Counted from the stretch's first letter, positions 16,740 through 25,988 are shown. The stretch: 64,000 nt of DNA from JAJZQZ01 sp963790415 (GCA_963790415.1 CAWBOK010000003.1:868001-932000); one strand, 5' to 3'. Program-made: numbers and translations. Notes: generated by a model from the letters alone, not told the origin.

Positions 16740-18090
16740 GACCGGCTCCCGCGCCCGCCAAGCCGGGTCGTCCGGCCCCGGCGCGCAGTCCTGGTACCGG
16801 CGCCGGCGATGCGGCCGGCTCGGTCTGGCCCGCCCAGGGCGGCCGGATGCCGAAGTGCTCGACCATCCTGACGGCTGAGAGCAGTCCATCCTCATGGAAC
16901 CCGTATCGCTGCCAGGCTCCGCAGTACCAGGTTCCCCGCGTGCCTTGGATCTCCGGCACCCGGAGTTGGGCGTTCATGGACTCTCGCGTGAACACGGGGT
17001 GGGCGTATGAGAAGGTGCGCAGCACCTGGTCGGCTTGGGGCTCGTGAAGTGGGTTGACCGTGACCAGCACCGGAGTCTTAACGGGCAGGTTCTGCAGCCG
17101 AGTCAGGTCGTACGTGACGGAGAGGCCGTCGGCATCGAGCGTGCACTCGGTCGCGTAGTAGTTCCACGCCGCCCGCGCGAGCTTGCGCCGGGGCAGGAAG
17201 CTCTCGTCGGTGTGAAGCACGACATGGTTCGGCAGATAGGACACCGCGCCCAGTATCGCCTGCTCCTCGGGGGAGGGGTCGGCAAGCAAGGCTAGGGCTT
17301 CGTCGCTGTGGCAGGCGAGCACCACGGCGTCATATCGCCGGGTGGAGCCGTCGCCAAGTTCCACCAGGGGACCGTCGGCGGGCCGGGAGACGCGTGTGGC
17401 CGGCAGGCCCACGCTGACCTCACCGGAGATGCCTTCGGTGAGCCGCTCGACGTAGCTGCGGGATCCGTGCACGACCGTCCGCCAGGTGGGTTTCCCGGTG
17501 ATATGCAGCAGGCCGTGGTTCTCGCAGAACTGCAGGAAGGCCTGGGCGGGGAAATCCATGATCTTGCCGGGCGGCGCCGACCAGATGGCGGCGGCCATGG
17601 GCACCAGATACCACTCTACGAAGCTCCCGCCGTAGCCCTCGCGCTCGAGCAGTTCCCCCAACGTGAGGTCGGCTGTTGAAGTGTCGGCGAGCAGCGTGTC
17701 GGCCGATGCCGAAAGTCGGGCGATGTCGTAGACCATGCGCCAGAGGCCGCCTCGCAGCGCGTTCTCGGGCTGGGCGAAGACCCCCACCAGGTTGCGGCTG
17801 GACCATTCGAGGTCCTCTTCGCCGCACTGCACGCCGAACGACATGGTGGTCTTCTGGGAGGTCACCCCCAGAGTCTCGAACATGCCCACCAGATTCGGAT
17901 ACGTGCGCTCGTTGAAGACCATGAACCCGGTGTCCACGGCGATGTTTTGACCATCGACGCGAACGTCGACGGTGTGGGCGTGTCCGCCGAGATGGTCGCC
18001 GCCCTCGATGACGTCCACCTCGTGGGCGCCCGACAGGAGCCAAGCGGCTCCCAATCCGGCGATGCCGGAGCCGATCACACCGATATGCAC
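16732..18090 (-). CDS. FAD-dependent amine-oxidase-like oxidoreductase (COG2907)
   Basis: 452 residues. The dinucleotide-binding motif GSGIAGLGAAWLL starts at residue 7 and is followed by DVIEGGDHLGGHAHTVDV and DTGFMVFNERTYPNL, the signature of the COG2907 group. The C-terminal 30 residues are Ala/Gly/Pro-rich and probably disordered. First gene of the lipid-modifying operon; probably an FAD desaturase or oxidase acting on acyl chains. An SDR gene is transcribed divergently from the same 98-base gap. Confidence 0.9.
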   Translation of the reverse strand: MHIGVIGSGIAGLGAAWLLSGAHEVDVIEGGDHLGGHAHTVDVRVDGQNIAVDTGFMVFNERTYPNLVGMFETLGVTSQKTTMSFGVQCGEEDLEWSSRNLVGVFAQPENALRGGLWRMVYDIARLSASADTLLADTSTADLTLGELLEREGYGGSFVEWYLVPMAAAIWSAPPGKIMDFPAQAFLQFCENHGLLHITGKPTWRTVVHGSRSYVERLTEGISGEVSVGLPATRVSRPADGPLVELGDGSTRRYDAVVLACHSDEALALLADPSPEEQAILGAVSYLPNHVVLHTDESFLPRRKLARAAWNYYATECTLDADGLSVTYDLTRLQNLPVKTPVLVTVNPLHEPQADQVLRTFSYAHPVFTRESMNAQLRVPEIQGTRGTWYCGAWQRYGFHEDGLLSAVRMVEHFGIRPPWAGQTEPAASPAPVPGLRAGAGRPGLAGAGAGLD

Positions 18091-18188
18091 GTTTACCCCT
18101 CTCCGCGTCCGAGGCCCGAGACTGCGATACTAGCCTCCGTAAGGCATGACATGCATATATGATACGCCGGAATCGGGAGGTGGGAGCA

Positions 18189-19064
18189 GTGGCGCTCATA
18201 GTGGTGACCGGGGTCTCGTCGGGCTTGGGCAACGCCGCGGCCCTGCGCTTCGCCCGGGACGGATGGGACGTGGTGGGGACCGTTCGCGACCTCGGTCGCG
18301 AAGCGACCGCGGAATGGCCCGCCGGCGTGGAGCTCAGACTGCTCGACCTGGCCGCGCCGGATACCATCGCGCCGTTCGCGGAGACCCTGTTGGCCGAGCG
18401 GGGCGTGCCTGACGTGCTGGTCAACAATGCCGCGACGCTGCTCTTCGGCAGCGTCGAAGACGCCGGCGCCGACGCCATCCGGGGGTTGTTCGAGGTCAAC
18501 GTCTTCAGCCAGATCGCCCTGACCATGGCAGTGGTGCCGGGTATGCGCGCGCGGGGGAGCGGGCTCATCGTCAACGTGACCTCCCTGGGCGGGCGCCTCG
18601 TCTTCCCGCTGTTCGGGCCGTACAACGCCAGCAAGCACGCCATGGAAGGGTTCTCCGAGGCGCTCTGGCACGAACTGAAACCTTTCGGCATCCGGGTGAA
18701 GGCCGTCGAGCCGGGCTATATCGACACCCCCATCTACCGGAAGGCCGGTGTGGCGCCGGGAGGTGCCGAGGCGGCCTCCGAAGCCTACCGGCCGATGCAG
18801 GAGGCCATGCTCGCCTACGAACGCTCCATCACGAAGCGCACGTCGCCCGAGGAAGCCGCCGAGGAGCTGTGGCGGGCCGCGAACGACCCCTCCGACCGCC
18901 TGCGCTATCCCATAGCCGCCTATGCGCGCCCCTTGTTGGCGGCGCGGCGACTGCTTGGCGACCAGAGGTTCATCCGCTGGGGACACGGTAGGTGGTTCAG
19001 CGACAAGCGCGCCACGGGCGCCGCCTCGACGACCGACGGCGACGCGGACCGCGATCGAGACTGA
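18189..19064 (+). CDS. SDR family oxidoreductase
   Basis: 291 residues from the GTG at 18189, which has GGGAGG 8 bases upstream; the ATG at 18159 would add ten residues but has no ribosome site. A classical short-chain dehydrogenase: TGVSSGLG cofactor motif at 7-14, LVNNAAT, catalytic Ser in NVTSLGGR and the YNASK Tyr-Lys pair. Divergent from the COG2907-DUF1365-CFA operon, where an SDR often occurs, so it may reduce an intermediate of the same lipid pathway. The MATE-like gene follows after 2 bases. Confidence 0.92.
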   Translation: MALIVVTGVSSGLGNAAALRFARDGWDVVGTVRDLGREATAEWPAGVELRLLDLAAPDTIAPFAETLLAERGVPDVLVNNAATLLFGSVEDAGADAIRGLFEVNVFSQIALTMAVVPGMRARGSGLIVNVTSLGGRLVFPLFGPYNASKHAMEGFSEALWHELKPFGIRVKAVEPGYIDTPIYRKAGVAPGGAEAASEAYRPMQEAMLAYERSITKRTSPEEAAEELWRAANDPSDRLRYPIAAYARPLLAARRLLGDQRFIRWGHGRWFSDKRATGAASTTDGDADRDRD

Positions 19065-19066
19065 GG

Positions 19067-20410
19067 ATGGGGGACGCTTCAACGGTTCGTCCGCCCCTGA
19101 GTTTCGGCCGGATCGCGCGCACGTGGTGGCCGCTGGCCGCCAGCTGGGCGCTCATGGGACTCGAGGGCCCTATGGTCGCCGCCGTGCTGGCGCGACTGGC
19201 CGATCCCAAGATCAACCTGGCCGCATACGGCGGCATCGTGTTCCCCTTGGCCCTGGTGATCGAGGCACCCATCATCATGCTGCTGGCGGCGTCGACGGCG
19301 CTCAGTCGCGATTGGCAGTCGTACGTGCTGCTGCGTCGGTTCACCCACGGCTTGAGCGCGGTCCTCACGCTTCTTCATCTGCTGATCGTAGCCACGCCGC
19401 TCTACTACGTGGTGGTGGAGGGACTCATCGGAGCGCCGGCGGCGATCGTGGAGCCGGCGCGCGTCGGCCTCGCTATCATGGTCCCCTGGAGTTGGGCCAT
19501 CGCCTACCGACGGTTCAACCAGGGGGTGTTGATTCGTTTTGGCCGTTCTCTGATGGTGGGAACCGGAACGCTGGTCCGCCTGGCGGCCGACACTACGGTC
19601 TTGACCATCGGCTATCTGGTGGGGTCGATCCCCGGTGTCGTGGTCGCCTCCTGCGCGATCATGGCGGGCGTGTTCAGCGAGGCTGCGTATGCCCACATCA
19701 GTGCGCGGCCGGTGGTCGCCACACGACTGCGGGCCGCGACCGGTACGACCGGTCGCCGGCTGACTTTCCGTTCGTTGCTCAACTTCTATGTGCCCCTGTC
19801 GCTGACATCGCTTCTTGGGCTGCTCATCCAGCCCATAGGCAGTGCGGCCATGAGCCGCCTGCCCGGCGCCCTCGAGTCGCTCGCGGTGTGGCCGGTCGTC
19901 ACCGGGGTCAGCTTCCTGCTTCGCAGTCCGGGGTTCGCCTACAATGAGGTAGTGGTTGCCTTGCTGGACGAGCCCGCCGCAGCCGTGAGGCTCAGGAGGT
20001 TCGCCCGGTTGTTGTCCGTGGCATCGACAGGGGCCCTGTTGGTGATGCTTCTGCCGTTGGTGGGCGGGCTGTGGTTCGAGGGCCTGATCGGCCTTCCACC
20101 CTCCCTGGCCGTTCTCGCTCAGCGAAGCCTCTGGATCGCCCTTCCCCTGCCGGCCTTCTCGGTCTTGGGGGCTCTGTACCAGGGGCTCATCGTCGACAGT
20201 CGGAAGACCCGCGGGATCACCGAAGCCGTAGCACTGTCCTTGGCAGTGATCTGCCTTGTTCTGTTCGGAGCGGTCGCGTGGGGCGCCATCACGGGCATCT
20301 ACGCGGCCATGGCTGCGTTCACCCTGGGTGAAGCGCTGCGCACCACGTGGCTGCACCGTCGGAGCCGGGTGCCGTGGATGGCGCGGACTCAGGGGGAAGT
20401 GTCGGTCTGA
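19067..20410 (+). CDS. MATE-like (MOP superfamily) membrane protein
   Basis: 447 residues starting at the ATG two bases after the SDR stop. About twelve membrane helices in two similar halves, with WALMGLEGPMVAAVLARLAD in helix 1 and FYVPLSLTSLLGLLIQPIG opening the second half. This is the general layout of MATE and lipid or polysaccharide flippases of the MOP superfamily. No motif fixes the substrate. Being co-transcribed with the SDR, it could move the modified lipid or its precursor; that is inference. Confidence 0.7.
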   Translation: MGDASTVRPPLSFGRIARTWWPLAASWALMGLEGPMVAAVLARLADPKINLAAYGGIVFPLALVIEAPIIMLLAASTALSRDWQSYVLLRRFTHGLSAVLTLLHLLIVATPLYYVVVEGLIGAPAAIVEPARVGLAIMVPWSWAIAYRRFNQGVLIRFGRSLMVGTGTLVRLAADTTVLTIGYLVGSIPGVVVASCAIMAGVFSEAAYAHISARPVVATRLRAATGTTGRRLTFRSLLNFYVPLSLTSLLGLLIQPIGSAAMSRLPGALESLAVWPVVTGVSFLLRSPGFAYNEVVVALLDEPAAAVRLRRFARLLSVASTGALLVMLLPLVGGLWFEGLIGLPPSLAVLAQRSLWIALPLPAFSVLGALYQGLIVDSRKTRGITEAVALSLAVICLVLFGAVAWGAITGIYAAMAAFTLGEALRTTWLHRRSRVPWMARTQGEVSV

Positions 20411-20419
20411 GCCGAGCCT

Positions 20420-20830
20420 TCAGCGGCCCTCTCCATCGTCGGGAGCGGTGATCTCGATCACGCCGTAGCGTTGCCTGACGATCTCGACGGCCCGTGCGGA
20501 AAACGTGTCGAGATCGGCCCACTTCGGGGAGCGCTCTAGGTGGGAGTGGGTGCCGTCCTCCGCGAAGACGCAAAGCCAGGGTTCCGTGTCGGGCATGGGT
20601 GTGGGCTGCTCGGCGGAACCGGCGAGTGCGCGGGGAGGCGCGGTACTCGGCGGCTCGATCTCGGCGGTGACGAAGAAGACCGGGTCGGCCTCACCTGCTT
20701 TGTAGACCACCAATACGTGGAGCAGTCGCGCCGGGCCCACGCCTTCGATCTTGGTCAGGAGCACGGCGAAATAGGGGTCGAGCCGGTACTGCTCGGCGGG
20801 CACCGCCGACTTCATGTACGGTCCGTTCAT
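20420..20830 (-). CDS. Hypothetical protein
   Basis: 136 residues from the ATG at 20830, behind a GGGGGG run 6 bases upstream; the extension to 20932 runs through the adjacent repeat. Beginning MNGPYMKSAVPAEQYRLDPYF, it has a beta-rich middle (LLHVLVVYKAGEADPVFFVT) and a C-terminal helical part (DTFSARAVEIVRQRYGVIE). Not recognised. It ends next to the convergent MATE-like gene. Confidence 0.6.
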   Translation of the reverse strand: MNGPYMKSAVPAEQYRLDPYFAVLLTKIEGVGPARLLHVLVVYKAGEADPVFFVTAEIEPPSTAPPRALAGSAEQPTPMPDTEPWLCVFAEDGTHSHLERSPKWADLDTFSARAVEIVRQRYGVIEITAPDDGEGR

Positions 20831-20876
20831 GTGCGCACCCCCCGGCGAGCATGTTGTCTTGGAACGGGCGCCCAGC

Positions 20877-21035
20877 AGGCTGTTGAGAAATGACGCTTCG
20901 CCGCCAGGGCGCGATGGGCGAGTGTGAGGCAAGGACGCAAGGATAGCTCGTAGCAGCGCTATGCGCGCGACCGAGGACGCCGTATCGCGCCGGCCGGTGC
21001 GTTCTGGTGGCCAAGGCTTCGATTCTCAACAGCCT
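20877..21035 (+). repeat. Palindromic intergenic repeat, copy A (159 bp)
   Basis: Bounded by a perfect 10-base inverted repeat, AGGCTGTTGA and TCAACAGCCT, and extended by an imperfect arm of about 30 bases (TGACGCTTCGCC... against ...GGCCAAGGCTTCG). Closely similar to copy B at 24606-24766 over its whole length. The right end lies 1 base from the stop codon of the next gene. The central hairpin is weaker here than in the other copies. No coding capacity, so it would be a MITE-like or REP-like element moved in trans. Confidence 0.85.
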
Positions 21036-21036
21036 C

Positions 21037-21348
21037 CTAGACTGCGTCACTTCTGAAGACGCGATAGGCCTCCATGAACGTGGGGAAACCGCAGGTTGGA
21101 ATAAGCAGCAACAACGTCTGCCCGATCTCCTGCTCGGAGGCTCCTGCGGCAATAGCTTTGCGGATGTGGGTTTGCAGCGCCCGCTGGTGGCGGCTCGCGC
21201 CGGAAATGGCCACCTTGATCAGCCATCGAGTGGTCTCGGGCAGGGGGCCGCTCTTGAGATGGATTTCTTCCCCGAGGGCCTCGTGCTGTGCGTTGACCTC
21301 CGGGAACTCCTTCTTGAATGTGGTGAAGATATCGTGGATGTCTTCCAT
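21037..21348 (-). CDS. Carboxymuconolactone decarboxylase / AhpD-like protein
   Basis: 103 residues from the ATG at 21348 with AAGGAG directly upstream (spacing is short). The core LPETTRWLIKVAISGASRHQ, HIRKAIAAGASEQEIGQTLL and PTCGFPTFMEAY is the AhpD-like fold. The usual CxxC peroxidase pair is not present: only the Cys of PTCG remains, so alkylhydroperoxidase activity is doubtful. Its stop codon touches repeat copy A. Confidence 0.82.
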   Translation of the reverse strand: MEDIHDIFTTFKKEFPEVNAQHEALGEEIHLKSGPLPETTRWLIKVAISGASRHQRALQTHIRKAIAAGASEQEIGQTLLLLIPTCGFPTFMEAYRVFRSDAV

Positions 21349-21654
21349 GGCTCCTTCTCGCACTCGGGCTCTCTCCGCACTGCTGAGATTCCCCCTCTTC
21401 GCCCTGGTCAATCGGATGAGGAGAAGTAGCGTCGGTCGACGACACGCTCCGCGAGCATGGCGGGGTTGGTTCGTGGCTGATACCATCGCCTCGACACTTC
21501 GCGCCTCCTACGCGAAGGCCCAACAGGTGAATGATGTGACCGTTCAGCCCTTCCGGGGTATAGGTTCCGCGGAGCACACAAGGGCCCGGCCCACGGGCGG
21601 CCGGATATGGCGCTCTGCGCCGATCAACCAGGCGAACGACCGAAGGAGAGGGCG
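21349..21654 (+). other. Divergent intergenic region, 306 bp, no gene seen
   Basis: Lies between the starts of the AhpD-like gene (minus) and the aldolase gene (plus), so it must hold both promoters. Open frames crossing it lack coding character. I see no convincing -35/-10 pair or operator; an AAGGAG ribosome site for the aldolase is at its right edge. Confidence 0.5.
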
Positions 21655-22599
21655 ATGATCGTCACCACGAGGGAGCTGTTCAAGGCCGCGTACGAGAAGT
21701 TCGCCGTGGGGGCCTACAACATCAACAATCTCGAGCAGTGTATGGGGTTGTTCCGTGGGAACGTCGATTCTGAGGCTCCCTTCATCATCCAGATATCGAA
21801 GGGTGCCCGCTCGTACACCGACAAACGTATGCTCGAGGCCATCATCCGCGCCTCCGACGAGGTGTTCCCCGAGGCCGTGTTCGCCGTCCATCTCGACCAC
21901 GGCGACTACGACGCCTGCGTCGACTGCATCGAGAGCGGGTTCTATTCCTCTGTCATGATCGACGCGTCCGGGGAGCCCTTCGACGAGAACATCCGCATAA
22001 CCAGGGAGATCGTCGACCGCGCCCACGCCAAGGGCATCGTGGTGGAGGCGGAACTGGGACAGCTCGGCGGGGTGGAGGAGCACGTGCAGGTGGACGAGGG
22101 CAACGCACACCTGACCGATCCCGACCAGGCCGGGGAGTTCGTGGAGCGCTCCGGCTGCGACAGCCTCGCGGTGGCCATCGGCACCAGCCACGGCGCCTAC
22201 AAGTTCTCCGGAGACCAAGCCCTGCGCCTCGATGTTCTCGCCGAGATCCAGAAACGCCTGCCCGGCTTCCCCTTGGTGATGCACGGGTCGTCGTCGGTGC
22301 CTCGCGAAGAGGTGGAGCGCATCAACGCCGCCGGGGGAGCCATGAGAGGCACCAGGGGGGTGGATGAGGACGATTTCGCCAAGGCCGTTCCGCTCGGCGT
22401 CACCAAGGTCAACATCGACACCGACGGTCGCTTGGTATGGACGCGCGTGCACCGGGAGTTCTTCCGGGACACGCCGGAGAAGTTCGATCTGCGCGATCCG
22501 GGTAAGGTCTTCATGGGCGAATACGCCAAGTTCATCGCCCACAAGAATGAGAAACTAGGCTCCGCGGGCAGTCTGCCCGGCGTGCGGGCGCTACTGTAG
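21655..22599 (+). CDS. fba: Class II fructose-bisphosphate aldolase
   Basis: 314 residues from the ATG that follows AAGGAGAGGGCG; the upstream extension to 21607 is not coding. Zinc-site and catalytic motifs are visible: HLDHGDYD at 79-86, GQLGGVEEH, GTSHGAYKF with the second zinc His, VMHGSSSVP with the third, and KVNIDTDGR near the C-terminus. It cleaves fructose-1,6-bisphosphate in glycolysis or runs in reverse in gluconeogenesis. Thioredoxin reductase follows after 11 bases, probably in the same transcript. Confidence 0.95.
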   Translation: MIVTTRELFKAAYEKFAVGAYNINNLEQCMGLFRGNVDSEAPFIIQISKGARSYTDKRMLEAIIRASDEVFPEAVFAVHLDHGDYDACVDCIESGFYSSVMIDASGEPFDENIRITREIVDRAHAKGIVVEAELGQLGGVEEHVQVDEGNAHLTDPDQAGEFVERSGCDSLAVAIGTSHGAYKFSGDQALRLDVLAEIQKRLPGFPLVMHGSSSVPREEVERINAAGGAMRGTRGVDEDDFAKAVPLGVTKVNIDTDGRLVWTRVHREFFRDTPEKFDLRDPGKVFMGEYAKFIAHKNEKLGSAGSLPGVRALL

Positions 22600-22610
22600 G
22601 GAGTGTAAGA

Positions 22611-23549
22611 GTGACCGATGTCGTCGATATCGCAATCATCGGAGGCGGGCCGGCGGGCATGACCGCGGCCTTGTACGGTGCCCGTGCGCGGGCCAGCACG
22701 GTCGTGTTCGAGCTGGGTCTGCCCGGCGGACAGATCATCAAGACCGAGCTGGTTGAGAACTACCCCGCTTTTCCGGACGGGGTTCCCGGCGCCGACCTGG
22801 GCGAGTTCATGCGTCAGCAGGCCGAGCGCTTCGGGGCGGAGTTTCGTGACTTCAGCCCGGTGGAAGCCATCCGCCGAGAAGGCGACGAGTTCGTGATCCT
22901 GGCCGACGATATCGAGACGGTGGCCAAGACAGTCATCCTCTCCACGGGCGCCGTTCCCCGCAGGCTCGGTATCCCGGGTGAGAACGAGTTCACCGGTCGG
23001 GGAGTCTCATGGTGCGCCACCTGCGACGGGGCGCTCTTCCGGGGCAAGGATGTGGCTGTGGTCGGCGGCGGCGACGCCGCCGCCCAGGAAGCCGAGTTCC
23101 TGACCAAATTCGCCAGCTACGTGTACCTCATCCATCGGCGCGACGAACTGCGGGCGACCGAATGTCTGCAGGAGAAGTGCGTCATGAACCCGCTGATCGA
23201 GTACCGCCTCAGCCGGGTTCCCGTCGAGATCGTGGGAAAAGAGGGAAAGGTCTCCGGAATCCGTCTGACCTCCACCAAGGGGGAGCCGGAGCAGGTGCTC
23301 GAGGTGAGCGGAGTCTTCATCTTCGTGGGCGTCGACCCAACCAGCGAGCTTGCCCGAGGCCTGGTGGATCTCAACGACGCCGGATTCGTCAAGGTCGACG
23401 GCGAGGGTCGCACGTCGGTGCCGGGATTCTACGCGGCCGGAGACGTGACCGACCATGCGCTCAAACAGGTGGTCACGGCTGTGGGTCAGGGGGCGGCCGC
23501 GGCGTTCGACGCGCTGCGTTACATCGAGGCCAAGACCCCGGCTGGGTAG
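22611..23549 (+). CDS. trxB: Thioredoxin reductase (NADPH), FAD-dependent
   Basis: 312 residues from GTG. FAD-binding GGGPAGMTAA at 11-20, the redox-active CATC at 135-138 in WCATCDGALF, the NAD(P)-binding GGGDAAAQEA, and the FAD-closing GVFIFVGVDP and AAGDVTDHALKQ segments are all in place. The nucleotide motif is followed by HRRDELRA, consistent with NADPH. Length and order match bacterial TrxB. Cytoplasmic; it reduces thioredoxin. Confidence 0.95.
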   Translation: MTDVVDIAIIGGGPAGMTAALYGARARASTVVFELGLPGGQIIKTELVENYPAFPDGVPGADLGEFMRQQAERFGAEFRDFSPVEAIRREGDEFVILADDIETVAKTVILSTGAVPRRLGIPGENEFTGRGVSWCATCDGALFRGKDVAVVGGGDAAAQEAEFLTKFASYVYLIHRRDELRATECLQEKCVMNPLIEYRLSRVPVEIVGKEGKVSGIRLTSTKGEPEQVLEVSGVFIFVGVDPTSELARGLVDLNDAGFVKVDGEGRTSVPGFYAAGDVTDHALKQVVTAVGQGAAAAFDALRYIEAKTPAG

Positions 23550-23633
23550 CGGACGCCGGAGGAGCAGGGCCGCGAGCGGTGTTCGTGCGTTCAAGTAAGC
23601 GGAACCATCCCTGTCGAGTGAGGTGCCGCCGGC

Positions 23634-24605
23634 GTGTTCGGCATATCGGTACTGAAGCCCCGCCTCGACGCGGGCGCGTCGGATGTCTCGTGCCCTGTCA
23701 GGGGGTGCGGCTGTCGGGTGCCCCTGCAGCCGGCTATGTTCCGCACCACGGCGGAGTACCGGTGCCCGCTTCACCGCATCTATGTAGCGGCGAACACATT
23801 CGCCTACGAGCGCGAGGCCGACAATCTGCTGTGGACCAGGGAGGACGACCTGATCCTGCTCAACGGCAGCCGCCGACGTGGGTGGGATATCGGGCTGGCC
23901 TACGAGAACAGCGACCGAGCGGTGACCTGGAACGTATTCCGCTGGCTGGAGGTCTCCGGTGTGCTCCCCGGTCTTTTGGAGCACGTGCTCGGTCGTACTG
24001 TAGCCACCGCCCAGGTTATCTACTGGGGATACTCACCCGAGCGGGAGGGCATCTACATGCCCATCGTGCGCGCCCGGAACGCTTTTGAGGAGGAGGGGGC
24101 CGACGCCATAGAACCCGCCGTGTTGATCGACACGGACGACGCGTTCGTCCTTATCGACCCGCGGATGGGTCCCGGCACGGAGACGTCGCAGACACCTGTC
24201 GGCTGGGAGCGCTATGCGCGTGGCGGCAAGGGGTGGTCCAGCAGAGTGTTTGCGGGTGCCATTCGGGATGTGGCCGATGAGAAGGGTCCGTTCGGACTCC
24301 TCAAGCTGTGGTTGCTCGGATCGTACATGGCCGAGCTGGCCGGCAAGGCCTTCGTGCTGCTGCACGTGACCCCTGCGTGGAGTGGCGCGCCTCTCTTCGC
24401 GAAGCTCCGACCCCAGTTCGTCTGCGACCCCGGGCGTGAGGCGCGTTCGCTGACGTGGGAGGACACCTACGAGTACATCGCCGCCGAGTGCGCGGACGTG
24501 CGCGATGCCCAAGCCGTGTTGACCTACTTCCGGGAGAAGTCGGCGGGTTACGGCGCGGATGGTCGCCTGCGACGGGCGTTCGCGGTGCCGGAAACGACTT
24601 CCTAG
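23634..24605 (+). CDS. Hypothetical protein with N-terminal zinc-ribbon-like Cys cluster
   Basis: 323 residues from GTG. Residues 20-50 contain CPVRGCGCR and RCPLHR, a likely metal-binding knuckle. Then come DDLILLNGSRRRGWDIGLAYEN and a segment RAVTWNVFRWLEVSG that resembles the start of PGN_0703-like or TnsA-like restriction-fold nucleases. A following EPAVLIDTDDAFVLIDPRMG could be a degenerate PD-(D/E)XK core in which the final Lys is not conserved. No second restriction-modification gene is nearby. Nuclease assignment is only a suggestion. Its TAG touches repeat copy B. Confidence 0.6.
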   Translation: MFGISVLKPRLDAGASDVSCPVRGCGCRVPLQPAMFRTTAEYRCPLHRIYVAANTFAYEREADNLLWTREDDLILLNGSRRRGWDIGLAYENSDRAVTWNVFRWLEVSGVLPGLLEHVLGRTVATAQVIYWGYSPEREGIYMPIVRARNAFEEEGADAIEPAVLIDTDDAFVLIDPRMGPGTETSQTPVGWERYARGGKGWSSRVFAGAIRDVADEKGPFGLLKLWLLGSYMAELAGKAFVLLHVTPAWSGAPLFAKLRPQFVCDPGREARSLTWEDTYEYIAAECADVRDAQAVLTYFREKSAGYGADGRLRRAFAVPETTS

Positions 24606-24766
24606 AGGCTGTTGAAGAGTGACGCTTCGCCACCAGGACGCGATGGGCACGCGTGAGACAAGGACGCAGGGAGCGCCCGTAGCCGGAAGCTACGGGCGCT
24701 CCCGAGGACGCCGTATCGCGCCGAGCAGCGCGTACTGGTGGCCAAGGCTTCGGTCTTCAACGGCCT
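24606..24766 (+). repeat. Palindromic intergenic repeat, copy B (161 bp)
   Basis: Ends AGGCTGTTGA and TCAACGGCCT, imperfect arms of about 35 bases, and a central hairpin at 24669-24703 with a 15-bp stem (GGGAGCGCCCGTAGC) and a 5-base loop. It fills the gap between two convergent genes almost exactly: the left end follows a TAG at 24603-24605 and the right end is 4 bases from the stop of the nitronate monooxygenase gene. The central hairpin would serve as a terminator for both. Confidence 0.88.
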
Positions 24767-24770
24767 CCCA

Positions 24771-25871
24771 TCAGAGGGCAGCCACTCCGGCGTGCTGTTC
24801 CACCGGCGCGAAGCCCAGATCGAGCAGCACTTCCTGCACGCTCATCACCCGATCCACCCGCCAGCCGTTCGTCCCGGTGGTGTACAGTCCTCCGGGCGCT
24901 TCGAGCACTCCGGCGGCGCTGAGTAGCGCACTACAGAGGCAGGTGTACTTCTCCGGCTCGAGGTTGGCCGGGCAGTGCCCCTCGGTGTCGACGAGGTAGC
25001 GATGTTTGCAGGGGTTGCTGGGGTACCGGCGGCTCGGGCGCGGCGAGCGGCTGGTGACGCGGAAGGGATAGCCGCAGGGTGAGGCCGGATCGGCCAACCC
25101 GATCTCGTCGGCGGTCGTCTCCAGGATGGCCGCCTTGAACTCCGGTGAGGCGTCGCTCTCCACCGTGGTCAGGAATCTGGTGCCCAGCTGCACGGCGCTG
25201 CAACCCATGTCGAGGAAACGATCGATATCCTCGCGGGTGTAGATGCCGCCGGCGGCGATAACGGGGATCTCGCCGAGCTCGGCCCGCGCGTAGTCGATCA
25301 CAGGCGGCAGGAGGTTCTCGAGCAGGTTCCCGGGAGATCCGAGGTCCGCCGCTTTGAAGCCGAGATGTCCACCGGCAAGAGGTCCCTCGACCACGATGGC
25401 GTCGGCCAACCGGGTGGCCCCCCGGCGCAGCCACTGCTTGACGAGGATGCGCAGAGCCCGCACCGAGGACACGATGGGCACGAGGGCCACCTGAGGAGCG
25501 TCGGCCATGAGAAAGGGGAGTTCGACGGGTAGCCCGGCCCCGGACACGATGGCGTCGACCCCGCCTGCGATGGCGCCACGCACCGAATCGACGTACGTGG
25601 TGGCGCATGCCACCATCACGTTGATCGCCACGTAGCCCCCGTGGGCCAGCTCCTTCGCGCGGCGCACCTCGTGGGCGGCCGCTTCCAGCGGCGTGAACGG
25701 ACGTCCCTCGCGGAGACTCGACAGGTCATCGAGGGCCGCGGACGACAGCGTGCCGACGCCGCCCAGCCGGGCTACTTCGCCGGCCAGAGGCGCGAGGGAG
25801 ACACCGACGCCCATGCCGCCTTGGACGATGGGAAGGTCGATGGTCCTCCCGAGGATGCGGAACGGTTTCAC
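24771..25871 (-). CDS. Nitronate monooxygenase / 2-nitropropane dioxygenase family protein
   Basis: 366 residues, TIM-barrel flavoprotein. PIVQGGMGVGVS at the N-terminus, VVEGPLAGGHLGFK for the substrate/FMN region, IPVIAAGGIYTREDI and AVQLGTRFLTT for FMN phosphate binding. The C-terminal 100 residues hold a Cys-containing insertion (NPCKHRY, GHCPANLE, YTCLCSALL) that is not part of the minimal fold and may bind metal or shape the active site. FMN-dependent oxidation of nitronates is the family reaction; the physiological substrate is unknown. Confidence 0.88.
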   Translation of the reverse strand: MKPFRILGRTIDLPIVQGGMGVGVSLAPLAGEVARLGGVGTLSSAALDDLSSLREGRPFTPLEAAAHEVRRAKELAHGGYVAINVMVACATTYVDSVRGAIAGGVDAIVSGAGLPVELPFLMADAPQVALVPIVSSVRALRILVKQWLRRGATRLADAIVVEGPLAGGHLGFKAADLGSPGNLLENLLPPVIDYARAELGEIPVIAAGGIYTREDIDRFLDMGCSAVQLGTRFLTTVESDASPEFKAAILETTADEIGLADPASPCGYPFRVTSRSPRPSRRYPSNPCKHRYLVDTEGHCPANLEPEKYTCLCSALLSAAGVLEAPGGLYTTGTNGWRVDRVMSVQEVLLDLGFAPVEQHAGVAAL

Positions 25872-25988
25872 GGGCTTACCTCAGCGAGATGATGACGTGC
25901 AGGGCCTGAGATCAAAACATCAGAGAACATGGTAGCAGAACGGAGCGGGCCGTCAGGACCGAGGGGTTCTTGATCAGGACGACCGGAT

